64,000 nucleotides of DNA, taken from positions 62,001 through 126,000 of the forward strand of contig NZ_FOGR01000004.1 in the NCBI RefSeq assembly GCF_900111275.1. The letters run 5' to 3'. The position numbers and the translations under genes are program-made. Origin of the DNA: Rhizobium sp. NFR03 (GTDB taxonomy: Bacteria > Pseudomonadota > Alphaproteobacteria > Rhizobiales > Rhizobiaceae). The notes below the pieces were generated by a model. The model had not been told where the DNA came from. It was given only the letters and a program-made list of their open reading frames with translations, and did not search any database. This document shows, one piece after another, positions 37,774 to 46,751 of this stretch. Within the stretch, counting starts at the first letter, position 1. Each line of letters starts with the position of its first letter.

Positions 37774-38883
37774 TCAGACCTCCCCAATTGCGGCGAGGCT
37801 GCGCCCGGTCTCAGCCGAAAACAGGTGCGCCTGCGAAAAATCGAAGCTCATGGCGATGCGCTCGCCGGACTTGAGTGCCCTTGGATTGAGCATCCGCGAC
37901 ACCCATTCGCGCCCTGCGAATTCTACGAAGACGAGCGTTTCATTTCCGAGAGGTTCGGTGATCGAGACCGGAAGCGTTATCTCGTGCACGGCGCCGTCGC
38001 TCCCGGAACTGAGGCCATGACCGCTCGGGAAGATATCGTCGGGACGCAGGCCGAAAATGACCTTTTCACCCTCCTTCACCCTGCCGGTAAACTGGGACGG
38101 AAGCGGAAGGCTGTCGCCGTTGGCAAAGACGAGCTGGCCGGACGACACCCGCGCTTCCTCCATATTCATCGGCGGCGAACCGATGAAGCCGGCGACGAAG
38201 CGGCTTACCGGCCGCCGGAACACCTCGTCCGGCGTTCCCACCTGTTCGATATAGCCATCGCGCATGATGACGATCCGGTCAGCGAGCGTCATCGCCTCCA
38301 CCTGGTCGTGCGTCACATAGATGACGGTCGATTGCACCTTGGCGTGCAGTTTCTTGATCTCGGTGCGCATCTGCGTGCGCAGCTTGGCGTCGAGGTTGGA
38401 AAGAGGTTCGTCGAACAGAAAGACTTCTGGATGACGAACGATGGCCCGGCCCATGGCCACGCGCTGGCGCTGGCCGCCGGAAAGCTGCGCCGGCCGCCGT
38501 TCCATCAGCGTCTCAAGTCCCAGGATCGCGGCCGCCTCGTTGACCTGCCTGTCGATCTCGCTTTGCGGCTGCTTGGCGATCTTGAGCGAAAAACCCATAT
38601 TCTCCCGCACCGTCATGTGCGGGTAGAGCGCATAGGACTGGAACACCATGGAGATGTTGCGGTCGCGCGGCGGAAGGTCGTTGACGACGGTGCCGCCGAT
38701 CTCGATGGCGCCGCCCGACACGCTTTCGAGCCCCGCAATCATGCGCAGCGTTGTCGATTTGCCGCAGCCGGAGGGGCCGACCAGAGCGACGAACTCGCCA
38801 TCCGCGACGTCGAGATCGATGCCATGCACGACCTGTAGCGCACCGTAGGATTTGACCAGCTTCTTGAGAGAGACCTGAGCCAT
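37774..38883 (-). CDS. CUT1 sugar ABC transporter ATPase (UgpC/MsmK type)
   Basis: ATPase of 369 aa. Walker A GPSGCGKST, Q-loop VFQSYALYPHMTV, signature LSGGQRQRVAMGRA, Walker B EVFLFDEPLSNLD and H-loop VTHDQ are all intact. The C-terminal OB/regulatory domain starts near residue 240 (GSPPMNMEEA) and includes FGLRPDDI. It works as a homodimer with the two permeases upstream. It lies 4 bp after the permease gene. Confidence 0.94.
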   Translation of the reverse strand: MAQVSLKKLVKSYGALQVVHGIDLDVADGEFVALVGPSGCGKSTTLRMIAGLESVSGGAIEIGGTVVNDLPPRDRNISMVFQSYALYPHMTVRENMGFSLKIAKQPQSEIDRQVNEAAAILGLETLMERRPAQLSGGQRQRVAMGRAIVRHPEVFLFDEPLSNLDAKLRTQMRTEIKKLHAKVQSTVIYVTHDQVEAMTLADRIVIMRDGYIEQVGTPDEVFRRPVSRFVAGFIGSPPMNMEEARVSSGQLVFANGDSLPLPSQFTGRVKEGEKVIFGLRPDDIFPSGHGLSSGSDGAVHEITLPVSITEPLGNETLVFVEFAGREWVSRMLNPRALKSGERIAMSFDFSQAHLFSAETGRSLAAIGEV

Positions 38884-38887
38884 GAGA

Positions 38888-39754
38888 TCAGCCTTTGACA
38901 GCGCCGAATGTCAAACCTGACACGAGGTGCTTTTGAATAGCGAAGGTCAGAGCCAGCGCCGGGAGGATCATGATCACCGCCAGCGCGCACATGCCGCGCC
39001 AGTCGATGGTGAATTCGGAGGTGTAATCGAGCAATCCCACGGGAAGCGTCTTGGAGTTGACCGAGCGCGTCAGCTGGGAGGCCAGCGCGTACTCGTTCCA
39101 GCAAGTGAGGAAGGAGAAGATACCGGCAGATGCGATGCCGGGGCCGGCAAGCGGAAACTCGACCTGCCAGAACGCCTGCCATCGGGTGCAGCCGTCGATC
39201 TGTGCAGCTTCGGCGAGATCGCGCGGCACCTGCCGGAAGAACCCGTCGATCAGCCAGATCGTGAAGGGTACGTTCAGCGCGACATAAGTGAGGATGAGCC
39301 CGAAATGCGTATCGATGATACCGAGACGGGAATAGACGATGAAGAGCGGCAACGACAGGGCGATGCCGGGCACCGAGCGCGTCAGCATCAGGCCAAGAAA
39401 CGCACCGGACTTGCCGCGAAACCGAAACCGCGCAAACGCGTAGCCGCCGGACATGCCGATGGCGAGCGCGATGACGGTTGACGTCATCGACACGATCAAC
39501 GAGTTGCGGAAATATTCCCAGATGGGAATGCCGCCCTGCCCGACGCCGCCGAACATGGCGCGATAGGCATCGAGCGTGATTTCCTGCGGTATCCAGACCG
39601 GCGGCTTCGCCATGATCTCGACCGTCGGGCGCAGCGAGCTGAGCACGATCCAGAGGCCCGGCAGGCAGATCACGAGCATCGCGAGGAAAAGCCCGATCAG
39701 ATAGGCGACATGGAGAACGCGGCGCTTCAGGCGCTGTTTCGAGTTGCGGTCCAT
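38888..39754 (-). CDS. CUT1 sugar ABC transporter permease (MalG type)
   Basis: Inner-membrane permease, 288 aa, about six helices. The EAA loop reads LAEAAQIDGCTRWQAFWQVEFPLAGPG. It starts with a basic cytoplasmic MDRNSKQRLKRRV. ATG 39754 overlaps nothing and lies 1 bp from the upstream permease stop. It pairs with the 39756-40649 permease. Confidence 0.92.
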   Translation of the reverse strand: MDRNSKQRLKRRVLHVAYLIGLFLAMLVICLPGLWIVLSSLRPTVEIMAKPPVWIPQEITLDAYRAMFGGVGQGGIPIWEYFRNSLIVSMTSTVIALAIGMSGGYAFARFRFRGKSGAFLGLMLTRSVPGIALSLPLFIVYSRLGIIDTHFGLILTYVALNVPFTIWLIDGFFRQVPRDLAEAAQIDGCTRWQAFWQVEFPLAGPGIASAGIFSFLTCWNEYALASQLTRSVNSKTLPVGLLDYTSEFTIDWRGMCALAVIMILPALALTFAIQKHLVSGLTFGAVKG

Positions 39755-39755
39755 C

Positions 39756-40649
39756 TTACCACTCCGCTCCGATCTGGGTCCGGGCGGCAGCAAGCTTCCG
39801 GAAGAAATAGACGGTGAACAGGATCGACAGCAGGATCGAGACGTAAGCCATGGCGTTGGCGAGGCCCATCTGCGCATCGGAATAGGCGGTGCGGCCGACC
39901 AGCGTCCAGATCAGCTCCGTGCGTCGCGCCGGCCCGCCATCGGTCATGATCTTCACGATGTCGTACGCACGGGCGATATCGAGCGAGCGAATGGTCATGG
40001 CGATGTAGGCGAACGGCATGATGAAGGGCAGCGTGACATAACGAAAGGTCTGCCAAGCCGTGCAGCCATCGACCTTTGCCGCTTCCACGGGCTCCTGCGG
40101 CATCGCGAGAAGCCCTGCCAGAATAAGAATCGCGAAGACGGAGGTGGAGGACCAGACCTCGGCGACGACGATGGCGAACAGCGCGAGATTGCCGTCGATC
40201 AGCCATGGGATCGCCTGATCCGTCAGGCCGAGAGACTGCAGAGCGTTGTTTACGAGGCCGACATTGTCGTTGAACATGAACTTGAACTGGAAGCCGACCA
40301 GAACCGGTGAGAACATCATCGGAAACATCATGATCGTGCGCAGCGCCCGCTTGCCCCGCGTCGCCTTGTTGACGAGCAGCGCGAGGCCGAGGCCGAGCAG
40401 CATTTCAAGATTGAGCGCGATGGTGAGCAGGACGATCGTGCGCAGGAACGCCGACCAGAAGACCCAGTCGCTCAGGATACGCTCGTAGTTGCGAAAGCCG
40501 GCCCAGACCCAGAGCGAGGCCGGTCGCGTCAGGCGAAAGGGTGTAAAGCTCGAATAGAGCGACAGAAGCAGCGGCAGCAGCACGACGGCCGCCAGCACGA
40601 CGAGCGCCGGCAGCAGAAGAAGAACCGGTGTTGATACTTTTCGAAACAT
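39756..40649 (-). CDS. CUT1 sugar ABC transporter permease (MalF type)
   Basis: Inner-membrane permease, 297 aa, about six helices. The EAA loop reads PVEAAKVDGCTAWQTFRYVTLPF. The first helix is a long leucine/valine run right after MFRKVST. ATG 40649 has AGGTGG upstream. A 137-bp gap with a very stable hairpin separates it from the binding-protein gene. Confidence 0.92.
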   Translation of the reverse strand: MFRKVSTPVLLLLPALVVLAAVVLLPLLLSLYSSFTPFRLTRPASLWVWAGFRNYERILSDWVFWSAFLRTIVLLTIALNLEMLLGLGLALLVNKATRGKRALRTIMMFPMMFSPVLVGFQFKFMFNDNVGLVNNALQSLGLTDQAIPWLIDGNLALFAIVVAEVWSSTSVFAILILAGLLAMPQEPVEAAKVDGCTAWQTFRYVTLPFIMPFAYIAMTIRSLDIARAYDIVKIMTDGGPARRTELIWTLVGRTAYSDAQMGLANAMAYVSILLSILFTVYFFRKLAAARTQIGAEW

Positions 40650-40741
40650 GCTTGCCACCTGATGGCCAACGACAAAGCGCGTGGCCGATCGAGAACGGAG
40701 ACCCGCCCCGAGACGGTATGGGGGCACGCCTGGAGCCGACG

Positions 40742-40777
40742 CGCTTTCGCCCGCCCGTTATACTGCGGGCGAAAGCG
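40742..40777 (-). other. Perfect 13-bp hairpin after the binding-protein gene
   Basis: CGCTTTCGCCCGC (40742-40754) and GCGGGCGAAAGCG (40765-40777) pair perfectly across a 10-nt loop, starting 10 bp past the binding-protein stop. No T-run follows on the minus strand. Such hairpins between binding-protein and permease genes typically protect the upstream mRNA so that the binding protein is made in excess; partial termination is also possible. Confidence 0.75.
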
Positions 40778-40786
40778 GGGATGGCG

Positions 40787-42106
40787 TCAGAGCGCGCCAG
40801 CGTCTTTCAGGATGGTGGTCGCTTTTTCAGCGGCCGCGTCCAGGGCTTCCTTCGACGTCTTGTCGCCGAGGATGGCGGCCTGAAGCTCCGGATAAACCGT
40901 ATTCGAGATCTCGATCCACTCCGGTGTCTGCGGCACGGCAAAGGCGCCTTTCGCCGTTTCCTGGAAGGTGCTCAGCACTTCCTTCTTGTAGGGATCCGAG
41001 GCAGCCTGCTGGATATCCCATTCCCACACGGCCGTGCGGGTCGGGAGCGTGCCGTTCGCGGCCTCCAGCTTCTGCGAGTCCTCGTTGGTCAGAAACCAGA
41101 CGAGCGACGCAGCAGCCTCCTTGTTGGCGCAGGCGTCCGTGATGGAGAAGCCGTGGTGGCCGGACCACCCCGTACGCTTGCCGGTCGAACCGGCCGGCGC
41201 CACGGTGACACCGACATTGCCGGCAACCTTGGAAGACTTCGGGTCGTTGAAATATGTCGCCCATCCTGGCCAGTCGAGGTTGAGCGCGACAGTGCCCGAA
41301 GCAAAGCCGGCACCAAGCTCGTCCCAAAGATAATTGGTCGTGCCGGCGGGAACGGCTTTCGACTTGTAGAGATTGACGAACCAGTCGAGCGCACGGACGC
41401 CTGCCTCCGAATTGAAGGCGGGCCTGCCGTCTTCATCCAGATAGGCGCCACCCTCGGCGATCAGCATCTCGTAGAAGCGGCCGTTGATCGCCTCTTCCTT
41501 GCCGGCGAACTGCGTGCCGTAGAAGTTCGGTGGGGCGGCGAAAAACTGCGCCTGGTCCGAGACCTGTTTCCAGGTATCCGGCGGCCCAAGGTCGTAGCCG
41601 TATTTCTCCTTGAATGCCGCCTTCTTGGCGTCATCCGTGTAGAGGCTCTTCTGATAGTACAGGGCGGAAACATCGAACTGCGCGCGCGGCAGCATGACCA
41701 GCTTGCCGTCGATGGTGGACGCCTTGATGACGGTGTCGACATATTCGCCGACGATCTCGTTCGGAACCAGCGTGTTCAGGTCGACATAGAGATCGGGATA
41801 TTGCGGGGCGAAGGAGGAATGATTGGAGCCGACGCACCAGGAAATAGAGCCGGAGGCGATGTCCGACTTGATCTCCTTGTCGAGTTCGAAATGGTTCTTC
41901 TTCGAGAGCACGTTGACCTTGGCGCCCGTCGCCTTCTCCCATTCCGCAATCCGCGCATAGAGCGGCTCGTATTGCTGGCCTCCGATCAGCTTGGCGTCGA
42001 TAACGACGCCGTCGAATTTGCCCATCAGTTCGGCCGCGCCGGCTACGCCATGCACCAGAACCAATGCCACGACGCCGGACGCGGCGCCACTCAGCAGCTT
42101 GTTCAT
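40787..42106 (-). CDS. Family-1 sugar ABC transporter substrate-binding protein
   Basis: Periplasmic binding protein, 439 aa, CUT1 type. The signal peptide MNKLLSGAASGVVALVLVHGVAGA probably cleaves near residue 24-25. The mature part shows the two-lobe family pattern with FYEMLIAEGGAYLDEDGRPAFNSEAGVRALDWFVNLY. AGGAGGGGAACC precedes ATG 42106. It is the first gene of the eleven-gene operon; the divergent IclR gene starts 166 bp away. The substrate is inferred to be an L-fucose-like sugar from the catabolic genes downstream. Confidence 0.93.
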   Translation of the reverse strand: MNKLLSGAASGVVALVLVHGVAGAAELMGKFDGVVIDAKLIGGQQYEPLYARIAEWEKATGAKVNVLSKKNHFELDKEIKSDIASGSISWCVGSNHSSFAPQYPDLYVDLNTLVPNEIVGEYVDTVIKASTIDGKLVMLPRAQFDVSALYYQKSLYTDDAKKAAFKEKYGYDLGPPDTWKQVSDQAQFFAAPPNFYGTQFAGKEEAINGRFYEMLIAEGGAYLDEDGRPAFNSEAGVRALDWFVNLYKSKAVPAGTTNYLWDELGAGFASGTVALNLDWPGWATYFNDPKSSKVAGNVGVTVAPAGSTGKRTGWSGHHGFSITDACANKEAAASLVWFLTNEDSQKLEAANGTLPTRTAVWEWDIQQAASDPYKKEVLSTFQETAKGAFAVPQTPEWIEISNTVYPELQAAILGDKTSKEALDAAAEKATTILKDAGAL

Positions 42107-42170
42107 CAGGTTCCCCTCCTCCGCATGCACCCCTCCTCAGGAGCACAGACTCTCATCTGCGAGAATTTCA

Positions 42171-42182
42171 TTCATATACAAA
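42171..42182 (-). promoter_or_regulatory. Candidate operator upstream of the CUT1 operon (site B)
   Basis: TTCATATACAAA, one base different from TTCATATACGAA of site A, lies 65 bp upstream of the binding-protein start in the divergent promoter region. Confidence 0.4.
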
Positions 42183-42235
42183 CAACATTTGCGAACGTCG
42201 TCAAGCGACAACTTTGCTTTGTCCAGCAATGGTTC

Positions 42236-42248
42236 TTCGTATATGGAA
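42236..42248 (+). promoter_or_regulatory. Candidate operator upstream of the IclR gene (site C)
   Basis: TTCGTATATGGAA contains the exact complement of the site A 10-mer CATATACGAA and lies 25 bp upstream of the IclR start. Its position suits autoregulation. Confidence 0.4.
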
Positions 42249-42272
42249 ATGCGTATTCACAGAGGACGCTGA

Positions 42273-43070
42273 ATGTCGGACGGAGAAGACGATCGCTACC
42301 GCGCACCGGCGCTGGACAAGGGGCTCGATATTCTGGAGCTGCTCGCCGGTGTGGATGGCGGACTGACGCAAGCTGAGATATCCAAGAAGCTCAATCGTAG
42401 CCCGAACGAGTTCTACCGGATGCTCGACCGCCTCGTGCGGCGCGGCTACATCACCCGAATCGATGGCGATCGTTATTCCCTGACGCTCAAGCTCTTTGGC
42501 CTTGCGCAGCTGCATGCCCCGACGCGCCGGCTGGCAGCCTATGCCACGCCGCTGATGCGCGATCTTGCGCAGCGAACACGACAAGCCAATCAGCTTGCCG
42601 TGTTCGATCGCGGCTCCGCCGTCGTCATCGCGCAGCAGGAAGCCCCCGACTACTGGGGTATTTCCATCCGCGTGGGGTCGCATATCAGCCTGTTCGATAC
42701 GGGCTCCGGCCATGTTCTGCTCGCCTTTCGCCCACCGGAGGAGCGGGAGATGATGATCTCGGAGCATGTGAAGAGCCGGAAGGATATCGAGCTCACACCG
42801 GAGTTCTTCGCGCGCCTGGATGAGATCCGCGCGCGCGGCTACGAGATGATGGCGAGCGCGCAGACGGCTGGCGTGTTCAACCTTTCCGCCCCCATCCTCG
42901 GGCCGGACCGTCGCGGCATTGCGGCCCTCACCGTGCCCTATATCAGCCTCGTCAACGCGCCGTCGGCGCCCGATATCTCCACGACGATCTCGCTGCTGCA
43001 GAAGACCGCCGAGCAGCTTTCGCTTCTCGCCGGCTCGGATGTGCAACACGACAACCCGGCGGAGTTGTGA
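42273..43070 (+). CDS. IclR-family transcriptional regulator
   Basis: DNA-binding regulator of 265 aa. A winged helix-turn-helix occupies about 12-75 (ALDKGLDILELLAG, then LTQAEISKKLNRSPNEFYRMLDRLVRRGYI). The IclR effector domain (about 90-255) has LHMR-equivalent IRVGSHISLFDTGSGHVLLAF and ends with a typical small-molecule pocket region. It is divergent from the eleven-gene CUT1/fucose-type operon and upstream of the lactone hydrolase, so it is the natural local regulator; the inducer is probably an intermediate such as L-fuconate. Confidence 0.91.
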   Translation: MSDGEDDRYRAPALDKGLDILELLAGVDGGLTQAEISKKLNRSPNEFYRMLDRLVRRGYITRIDGDRYSLTLKLFGLAQLHAPTRRLAAYATPLMRDLAQRTRQANQLAVFDRGSAVVIAQQEAPDYWGISIRVGSHISLFDTGSGHVLLAFRPPEEREMMISEHVKSRKDIELTPEFFARLDEIRARGYEMMASAQTAGVFNLSAPILGPDRRGIAALTVPYISLVNAPSAPDISTTISLLQKTAEQLSLLAGSDVQHDNPAEL

Positions 43071-43098
43071 GTTCCCCCGAAGCACGCAAACCGGTGCA

Positions 43099-43110
43099 TT
43101 CTTATTTGAA
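43099..43110 (+). promoter_or_regulatory. Candidate operator upstream of the lactone hydrolase gene (site E)
   Basis: TTCTTATTTGAA agrees at 10 of 12 positions with TTCGTATATGAA (site A read on the other strand). It lies 57 bp before the hydrolase start, between it and the IclR gene. Confidence 0.3.
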
Positions 43111-43166
43111 ACCTCTGCTCCCCTGTGAGAGTGTCCTTTCAGGCGCATGACGCGGGAGGAGCAAAC

Positions 43167-44021
43167 ATGATCATCGACACCCATCTTCACCTGATCGACA
43201 AGACGGCCCTCACCTATCCCTGGCTTTCCTCCGTTCCGGCACTCGACCGGGACTACCTGTACGAGACCTATCGTCAGGAGGCATTGCGCTGCGGCATTGC
43301 GGCCAGTCTGCACATGGAGGTGGATGTCGCGCCCGATGAGATCGAGGCGGAAACCCTGCATGTCGGGCAACTCGCGGCAAAGCCGGAAAGCCTCATCGTC
43401 GGCGCCATCTCCGCCTGCCGGCCGGAAGAGGAGAGCTTTGCCGCCCTCCTGGAGCGTCAGCGCGAGAACCCGCTGGTCAAAGGCTTTCGCCGTGTGCTCC
43501 ACGTCATGCCGGACGCGCTCTCGGAAAGCGCCACGTTTCGCGAGAACATCAGACGTCTGGGTGGCACCGGCCTCACGTTCGACCTTTGCGTTCTACCGCG
43601 CCAGCTGGGCCACGCGGCGGCACTTGCCGACCTCGCACCGGATGTGACCTTCATCCTCGATCATTGCGGCGTGCCCGATATCCGCTCGGGCGACATCTCG
43701 CTCTGGCGGGACGAGCTGAAGGATGTGGCGCGCCGCCCGAACGTGGTCTGCAAGATCTCAGGTCTGATCGCTTATACCGAGCCGGATAGCTGGACCGTGG
43801 ACACGATCCGGCCCTATGCGGAAACCGCCATCCTGCAGTTTGGATGGGACCGCGTTGTGTGGGGCAGCGACTGGCCCGTCTGCACGCTCGCCGGCAGTCT
43901 CTCGACCTGGGTGGCCGCAACGCAGGCGCTGCTCGCAACCAGCAGCGATACGGAGCGTCATGCGCTGCTCGCCGGCAATGCGCTCACGCTCTGGAGCCTC
44001 GACCTGCCCATCGGGGTGTGA
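43167..44021 (+). CDS. Amidohydrolase-family lactone hydrolase (L-fuconolactonase type)
   Basis: A 284-aa TIM-barrel amidohydrolase_2 enzyme. The metal motif is DTHLHL (residues 4-9, HxH form). ILDHCGVPDI follows, then the late WGSDWPVC with catalytic aspartate. Family members open 1,4- or 1,5-lactones of L-fucose, L-rhamnose or related sugars. With the fuconate dehydratase nearby, L-fucono-lactone is the most likely substrate. GGGAGGAGC precedes ATG 43167. It ends 9 bp from a convergent permease gene. Confidence 0.88.
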   Translation: MIIDTHLHLIDKTALTYPWLSSVPALDRDYLYETYRQEALRCGIAASLHMEVDVAPDEIEAETLHVGQLAAKPESLIVGAISACRPEEESFAALLERQRENPLVKGFRRVLHVMPDALSESATFRENIRRLGGTGLTFDLCVLPRQLGHAAALADLAPDVTFILDHCGVPDIRSGDISLWRDELKDVARRPNVVCKISGLIAYTEPDSWTVDTIRPYAETAILQFGWDRVVWGSDWPVCTLAGSLSTWVAATQALLATSSDTERHALLAGNALTLWSLDLPIGV

Positions 44022-44030
44022 AACCCCGTT

Positions 44031-45050
44031 TCAGATCGTCATGCTGACATGTTTCTCCCGGCCGTAGATGGAGACGAGCAGGATGATGACGGCCCCCAGC
44101 GACGCCTGAACGGCGGCCGGCTGGAAACCCAGGCCGATCAGCAGCGTGTTGATCTCGGTGAGGACCAGCACGCCGGCGATCGTGCCGAGATAGCTGCCCC
44201 GCCCGCCGACAAGCGCCGCGCCACCCACCACGACCGCAGCGATCGTCTGGAACAGATAGGGCTGGCCGACGTCGCCATAGGCCGAGCCGGTGAAGCCGAG
44301 AAGAAGAATACCTGTGACGGCGGCAAACATGGCGCTGAGCGAGAAGGTCAGCATCCACATGCGCACGGGGTCGATCAGCGCGAGAGAGGCCGCACCGGGA
44401 TTGCTCCCGAGCGCATAGAGCCGCCGACCATAGGGCGTGCGCGCGAGGACGACGACGATGAGCGCTGCAAGGACCACGAGCGCCGGCACCACCCAGGGGA
44501 ACGGCAACGGCCCCGCCGACCCGCCGATGGAGACGAAGGCCGAGACGTAAGGCGGCGCGGACCCGGATGGGAACCCCGCTGTCCACAGCAGAACGGAACC
44601 CTGCATGATCATGCCGATGCCCAGAGTGACGATCAGCGGATGGATATCGAGCCGACGCGAGATGTAGCCGTTCAGCGCGCCGATGAGCATCGCGACCACG
44701 ATGACGAACAGGCAGACAAGGGCGAAATTCCATTTGTCGCCATAGAGCTGCGCCGCGACCACATTGGCAAAGCCGATGATGAAGGGGATCGACAGATCGA
44801 TCCCGCCGAGGATGACCACCAGCGTCTGCCCGATGGAGGCGACGGCGAGGAGCGCAGCGATAACAAGAAGTGCGCGGATGGCGAACGGCGAGGAATAGCC
44901 CGGAATGACAAGTGTACCGACAAGGTGCAGCACGCCCGCAATGAGGAAGGCCATGAGGATGCGGCCGTTCGTGCCGGCAAGGCTTGAGCGGATGCGCAGG
45001 GCGAAGCCGGTGCCCGGTCTTTCGCCGGTACGCGTCTCGACGATAGCCAT
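44031..45050 (-). CDS. CUT2 sugar ABC transporter permease (RbsC type, second)
   Basis: Inner-membrane permease, 339 aa, with 8-10 hydrophobic segments. RbsC-family blocks are VILGGIDLSIPFIIGFANVV and IAAVVVGGAALVGGRGSYLGTIAGVLVL. GGGAGGTCTGAC precedes ATG 45050. It lies next to a second, similar permease, so the channel is a heterodimer, unlike the RbsC homodimer. Confidence 0.92.
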   Translation of the reverse strand: MAIVETRTGERPGTGFALRIRSSLAGTNGRILMAFLIAGVLHLVGTLVIPGYSSPFAIRALLVIAALLAVASIGQTLVVILGGIDLSIPFIIGFANVVAAQLYGDKWNFALVCLFVIVVAMLIGALNGYISRRLDIHPLIVTLGIGMIMQGSVLLWTAGFPSGSAPPYVSAFVSIGGSAGPLPFPWVVPALVVLAALIVVVLARTPYGRRLYALGSNPGAASLALIDPVRMWMLTFSLSAMFAAVTGILLLGFTGSAYGDVGQPYLFQTIAAVVVGGAALVGGRGSYLGTIAGVLVLTEINTLLIGLGFQPAAVQASLGAVIILLVSIYGREKHVSMTI

Positions 45051-45051
45051 G

Positions 45052-46011
45052 TCAGACCTCCCGGCCACGGGCCGCCCGCTCCTGCACGGCCGTCAGGATG
45101 ACGGCGACGACGAGGATGGCGCCATAGGCGATTTGTAGAACGTATGTGGAAACGTTGAAGGCAGTGAGCACGCTTTGCAGCAGAAAGATATCGATCGCGC
45201 CGATGGAGGCGCCGACAAGCCCGCCTCGTCCGCCGGCAAGGCTGACGCCGCCGAGGGCGACGGCTGCAATCGAGATCAACGTGTAGGCCTGTCCGATATT
45301 CGGATCGGCCGAGCCGATCAGCGCCGTCAGCATGAGGCCGGCAATGGCGGCAAAGACGCCCGTGATGACATAAGCGATGAACCGGACGCGGGTGACATTG
45401 ACGCCGGCGGTATACGCGGCACGGTCGTCGCTTCCGATCGCCATCAGCTGGTCGTAATAGGGAAGTCGCCTGATCGTCCACCATGCAGCAAAGAGCGCGA
45501 TCAGCGGCAGCGCCGACCAAGGGCCGGCCAGAGCCTTCAGCCAGGCCGGCGCCGGACCGATCGGCGCAGGCAGGATCGTCAGGGTGACACCGGTCAGCAC
45601 GAGATAGGTTCCGAGCGTCGCGACGATCGGCTGGATGCGTACCAACGTCGTCAAGGCACCGTTTATGGCGCCGATGGCAGCGCCGATCAAAAGGGCAGCG
45701 GGAATGATGACGAAGGGTGAGGAGATGCCTGCTTTCAGGAACAGAAGCTGGATGACGATGGCGTTGACGAAGCCCATCAGCGGGCCGACCGAGATGTCGA
45801 TGCCGCCACGGCCGCCGAGGATGACAGGAGCAGAGGCGACCGCCGCTCCGATGAGGGGTGCAGCGAGCCCGATGAGCGAGCCCCAGGCCGACGGCTGAAA
45901 ACGCGTCGGATTGAGAATGAGATTGACGACGAGCAAGATGACGAGGAGCACGAGCGCAAAGCCCGTATCCCGCCATAGCCGTTGCAATATGTGCAGAGGC
46001 GTCTTCGTCAT
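45052..46011 (-). CDS. CUT2 sugar ABC transporter permease (RbsC type, first)
   Basis: Inner-membrane permease, 319 aa. Family blocks are VILGGRGGIDISVGPLMGFVNA and SIAAVALGGVSLAGGRGGLVGASIGAIDI. The start at 46011 overlaps the stop of the ATPase C-half by 4 bp, and its stop lies 1 bp before the next permease start. Confidence 0.92.
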   Translation of the reverse strand: MTKTPLHILQRLWRDTGFALVLLVILLVVNLILNPTRFQPSAWGSLIGLAAPLIGAAVASAPVILGGRGGIDISVGPLMGFVNAIVIQLLFLKAGISSPFVIIPAALLIGAAIGAINGALTTLVRIQPIVATLGTYLVLTGVTLTILPAPIGPAPAWLKALAGPWSALPLIALFAAWWTIRRLPYYDQLMAIGSDDRAAYTAGVNVTRVRFIAYVITGVFAAIAGLMLTALIGSADPNIGQAYTLISIAAVALGGVSLAGGRGGLVGASIGAIDIFLLQSVLTAFNVSTYVLQIAYGAILVVAVILTAVQERAARGREV

Positions 46012-46751
46012 GCGGCACGTCCAAACATGGCGGCAATGACGGCGTCCGTTGTCATCGCGGACCCTTTGAGGTTTGCGACGATGTCATGGTCGCGGAAAAC
46101 GAGAACGCGGTGGCACAAGAGCAGAATTTCCTCGATCTCGCTGGAGAGAACGGCCAGCGCCATGCCGTCCGCTGCGAGACCGCGAAAGACGTCGTAGAGC
46201 ACATGACGGGTGGCAACATCGACGCCACGGGTGGGATCATTCAGCAGCAACACGTCGGGCTGCAGCGCCAGAGCACGCGCCAGCAGCACCTTCTGCTGGT
46301 TGCCGCCGGAAAGCGTGGTAATCGGCGCATCCGGCCGCGGCGCGGCGATAGATAAGCGATCGCGATAAACCTCATAGCGCCGCGCCCGGTGACCGGCTCT
46401 GATGAAGCCGAAGCGGGCATCCTCGGAGACGGTGGAAATCGCGAAATTGTCGAGAACCGACTGGGTGGGGAAAATACCGGTCGCCCGCCGGTCGCGCGGG
46501 AGGTACGCGATACGTGCGGCAACGGCCTTTCGAAAATCCGTGATCCGCCTCTCGCTACCGCAGCGCTCCAGAGAAACGCTGCCGGCAATCGGCTTCTGCA
46601 GGCCGGCCAGCGTTTCGAGAAAACGCTCCTGCCCATGCCCATCGAGGCCGGCAAGACCGACGATCTCACCGGAGCGGATCTTTTCAGTGATCGGTGACGC
46701 GCCGCGCCGGATGACGAGGTCTCGGGCATGAAGGCTTGCCGTATCAGACAT
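46008..46751 (-). CDS. Split CUT2 ATPase, C-terminal-half homologue
   Basis: A 247-aa protein matching only the second ABC domain of fused RbsA-type ATPases. Walker A is degenerate (GLDGHGQER, 35-43, no lysine), normal for RbsA C-halves. The signature LSGGNQQK (147-154) is good. Walker B is altered beyond the family norm: LLLNDPTRGVD, so Asp-Glu becomes Asn171-Asp172. The switch position is SSEIEE, again C-half-like. It should contribute the signature motif to the ATP site of the partner protein. It overlaps the N-half gene by 8 bp. Confidence 0.88.
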   Translation of the reverse strand: MSDTASLHARDLVIRRGASPITEKIRSGEIVGLAGLDGHGQERFLETLAGLQKPIAGSVSLERCGSERRITDFRKAVAARIAYLPRDRRATGIFPTQSVLDNFAISTVSEDARFGFIRAGHRARRYEVYRDRLSIAAPRPDAPITTLSGGNQQKVLLARALALQPDVLLLNDPTRGVDVATRHVLYDVFRGLAADGMALAVLSSEIEEILLLCHRVLVFRDHDIVANLKGSAMTTDAVIAAMFGRAA

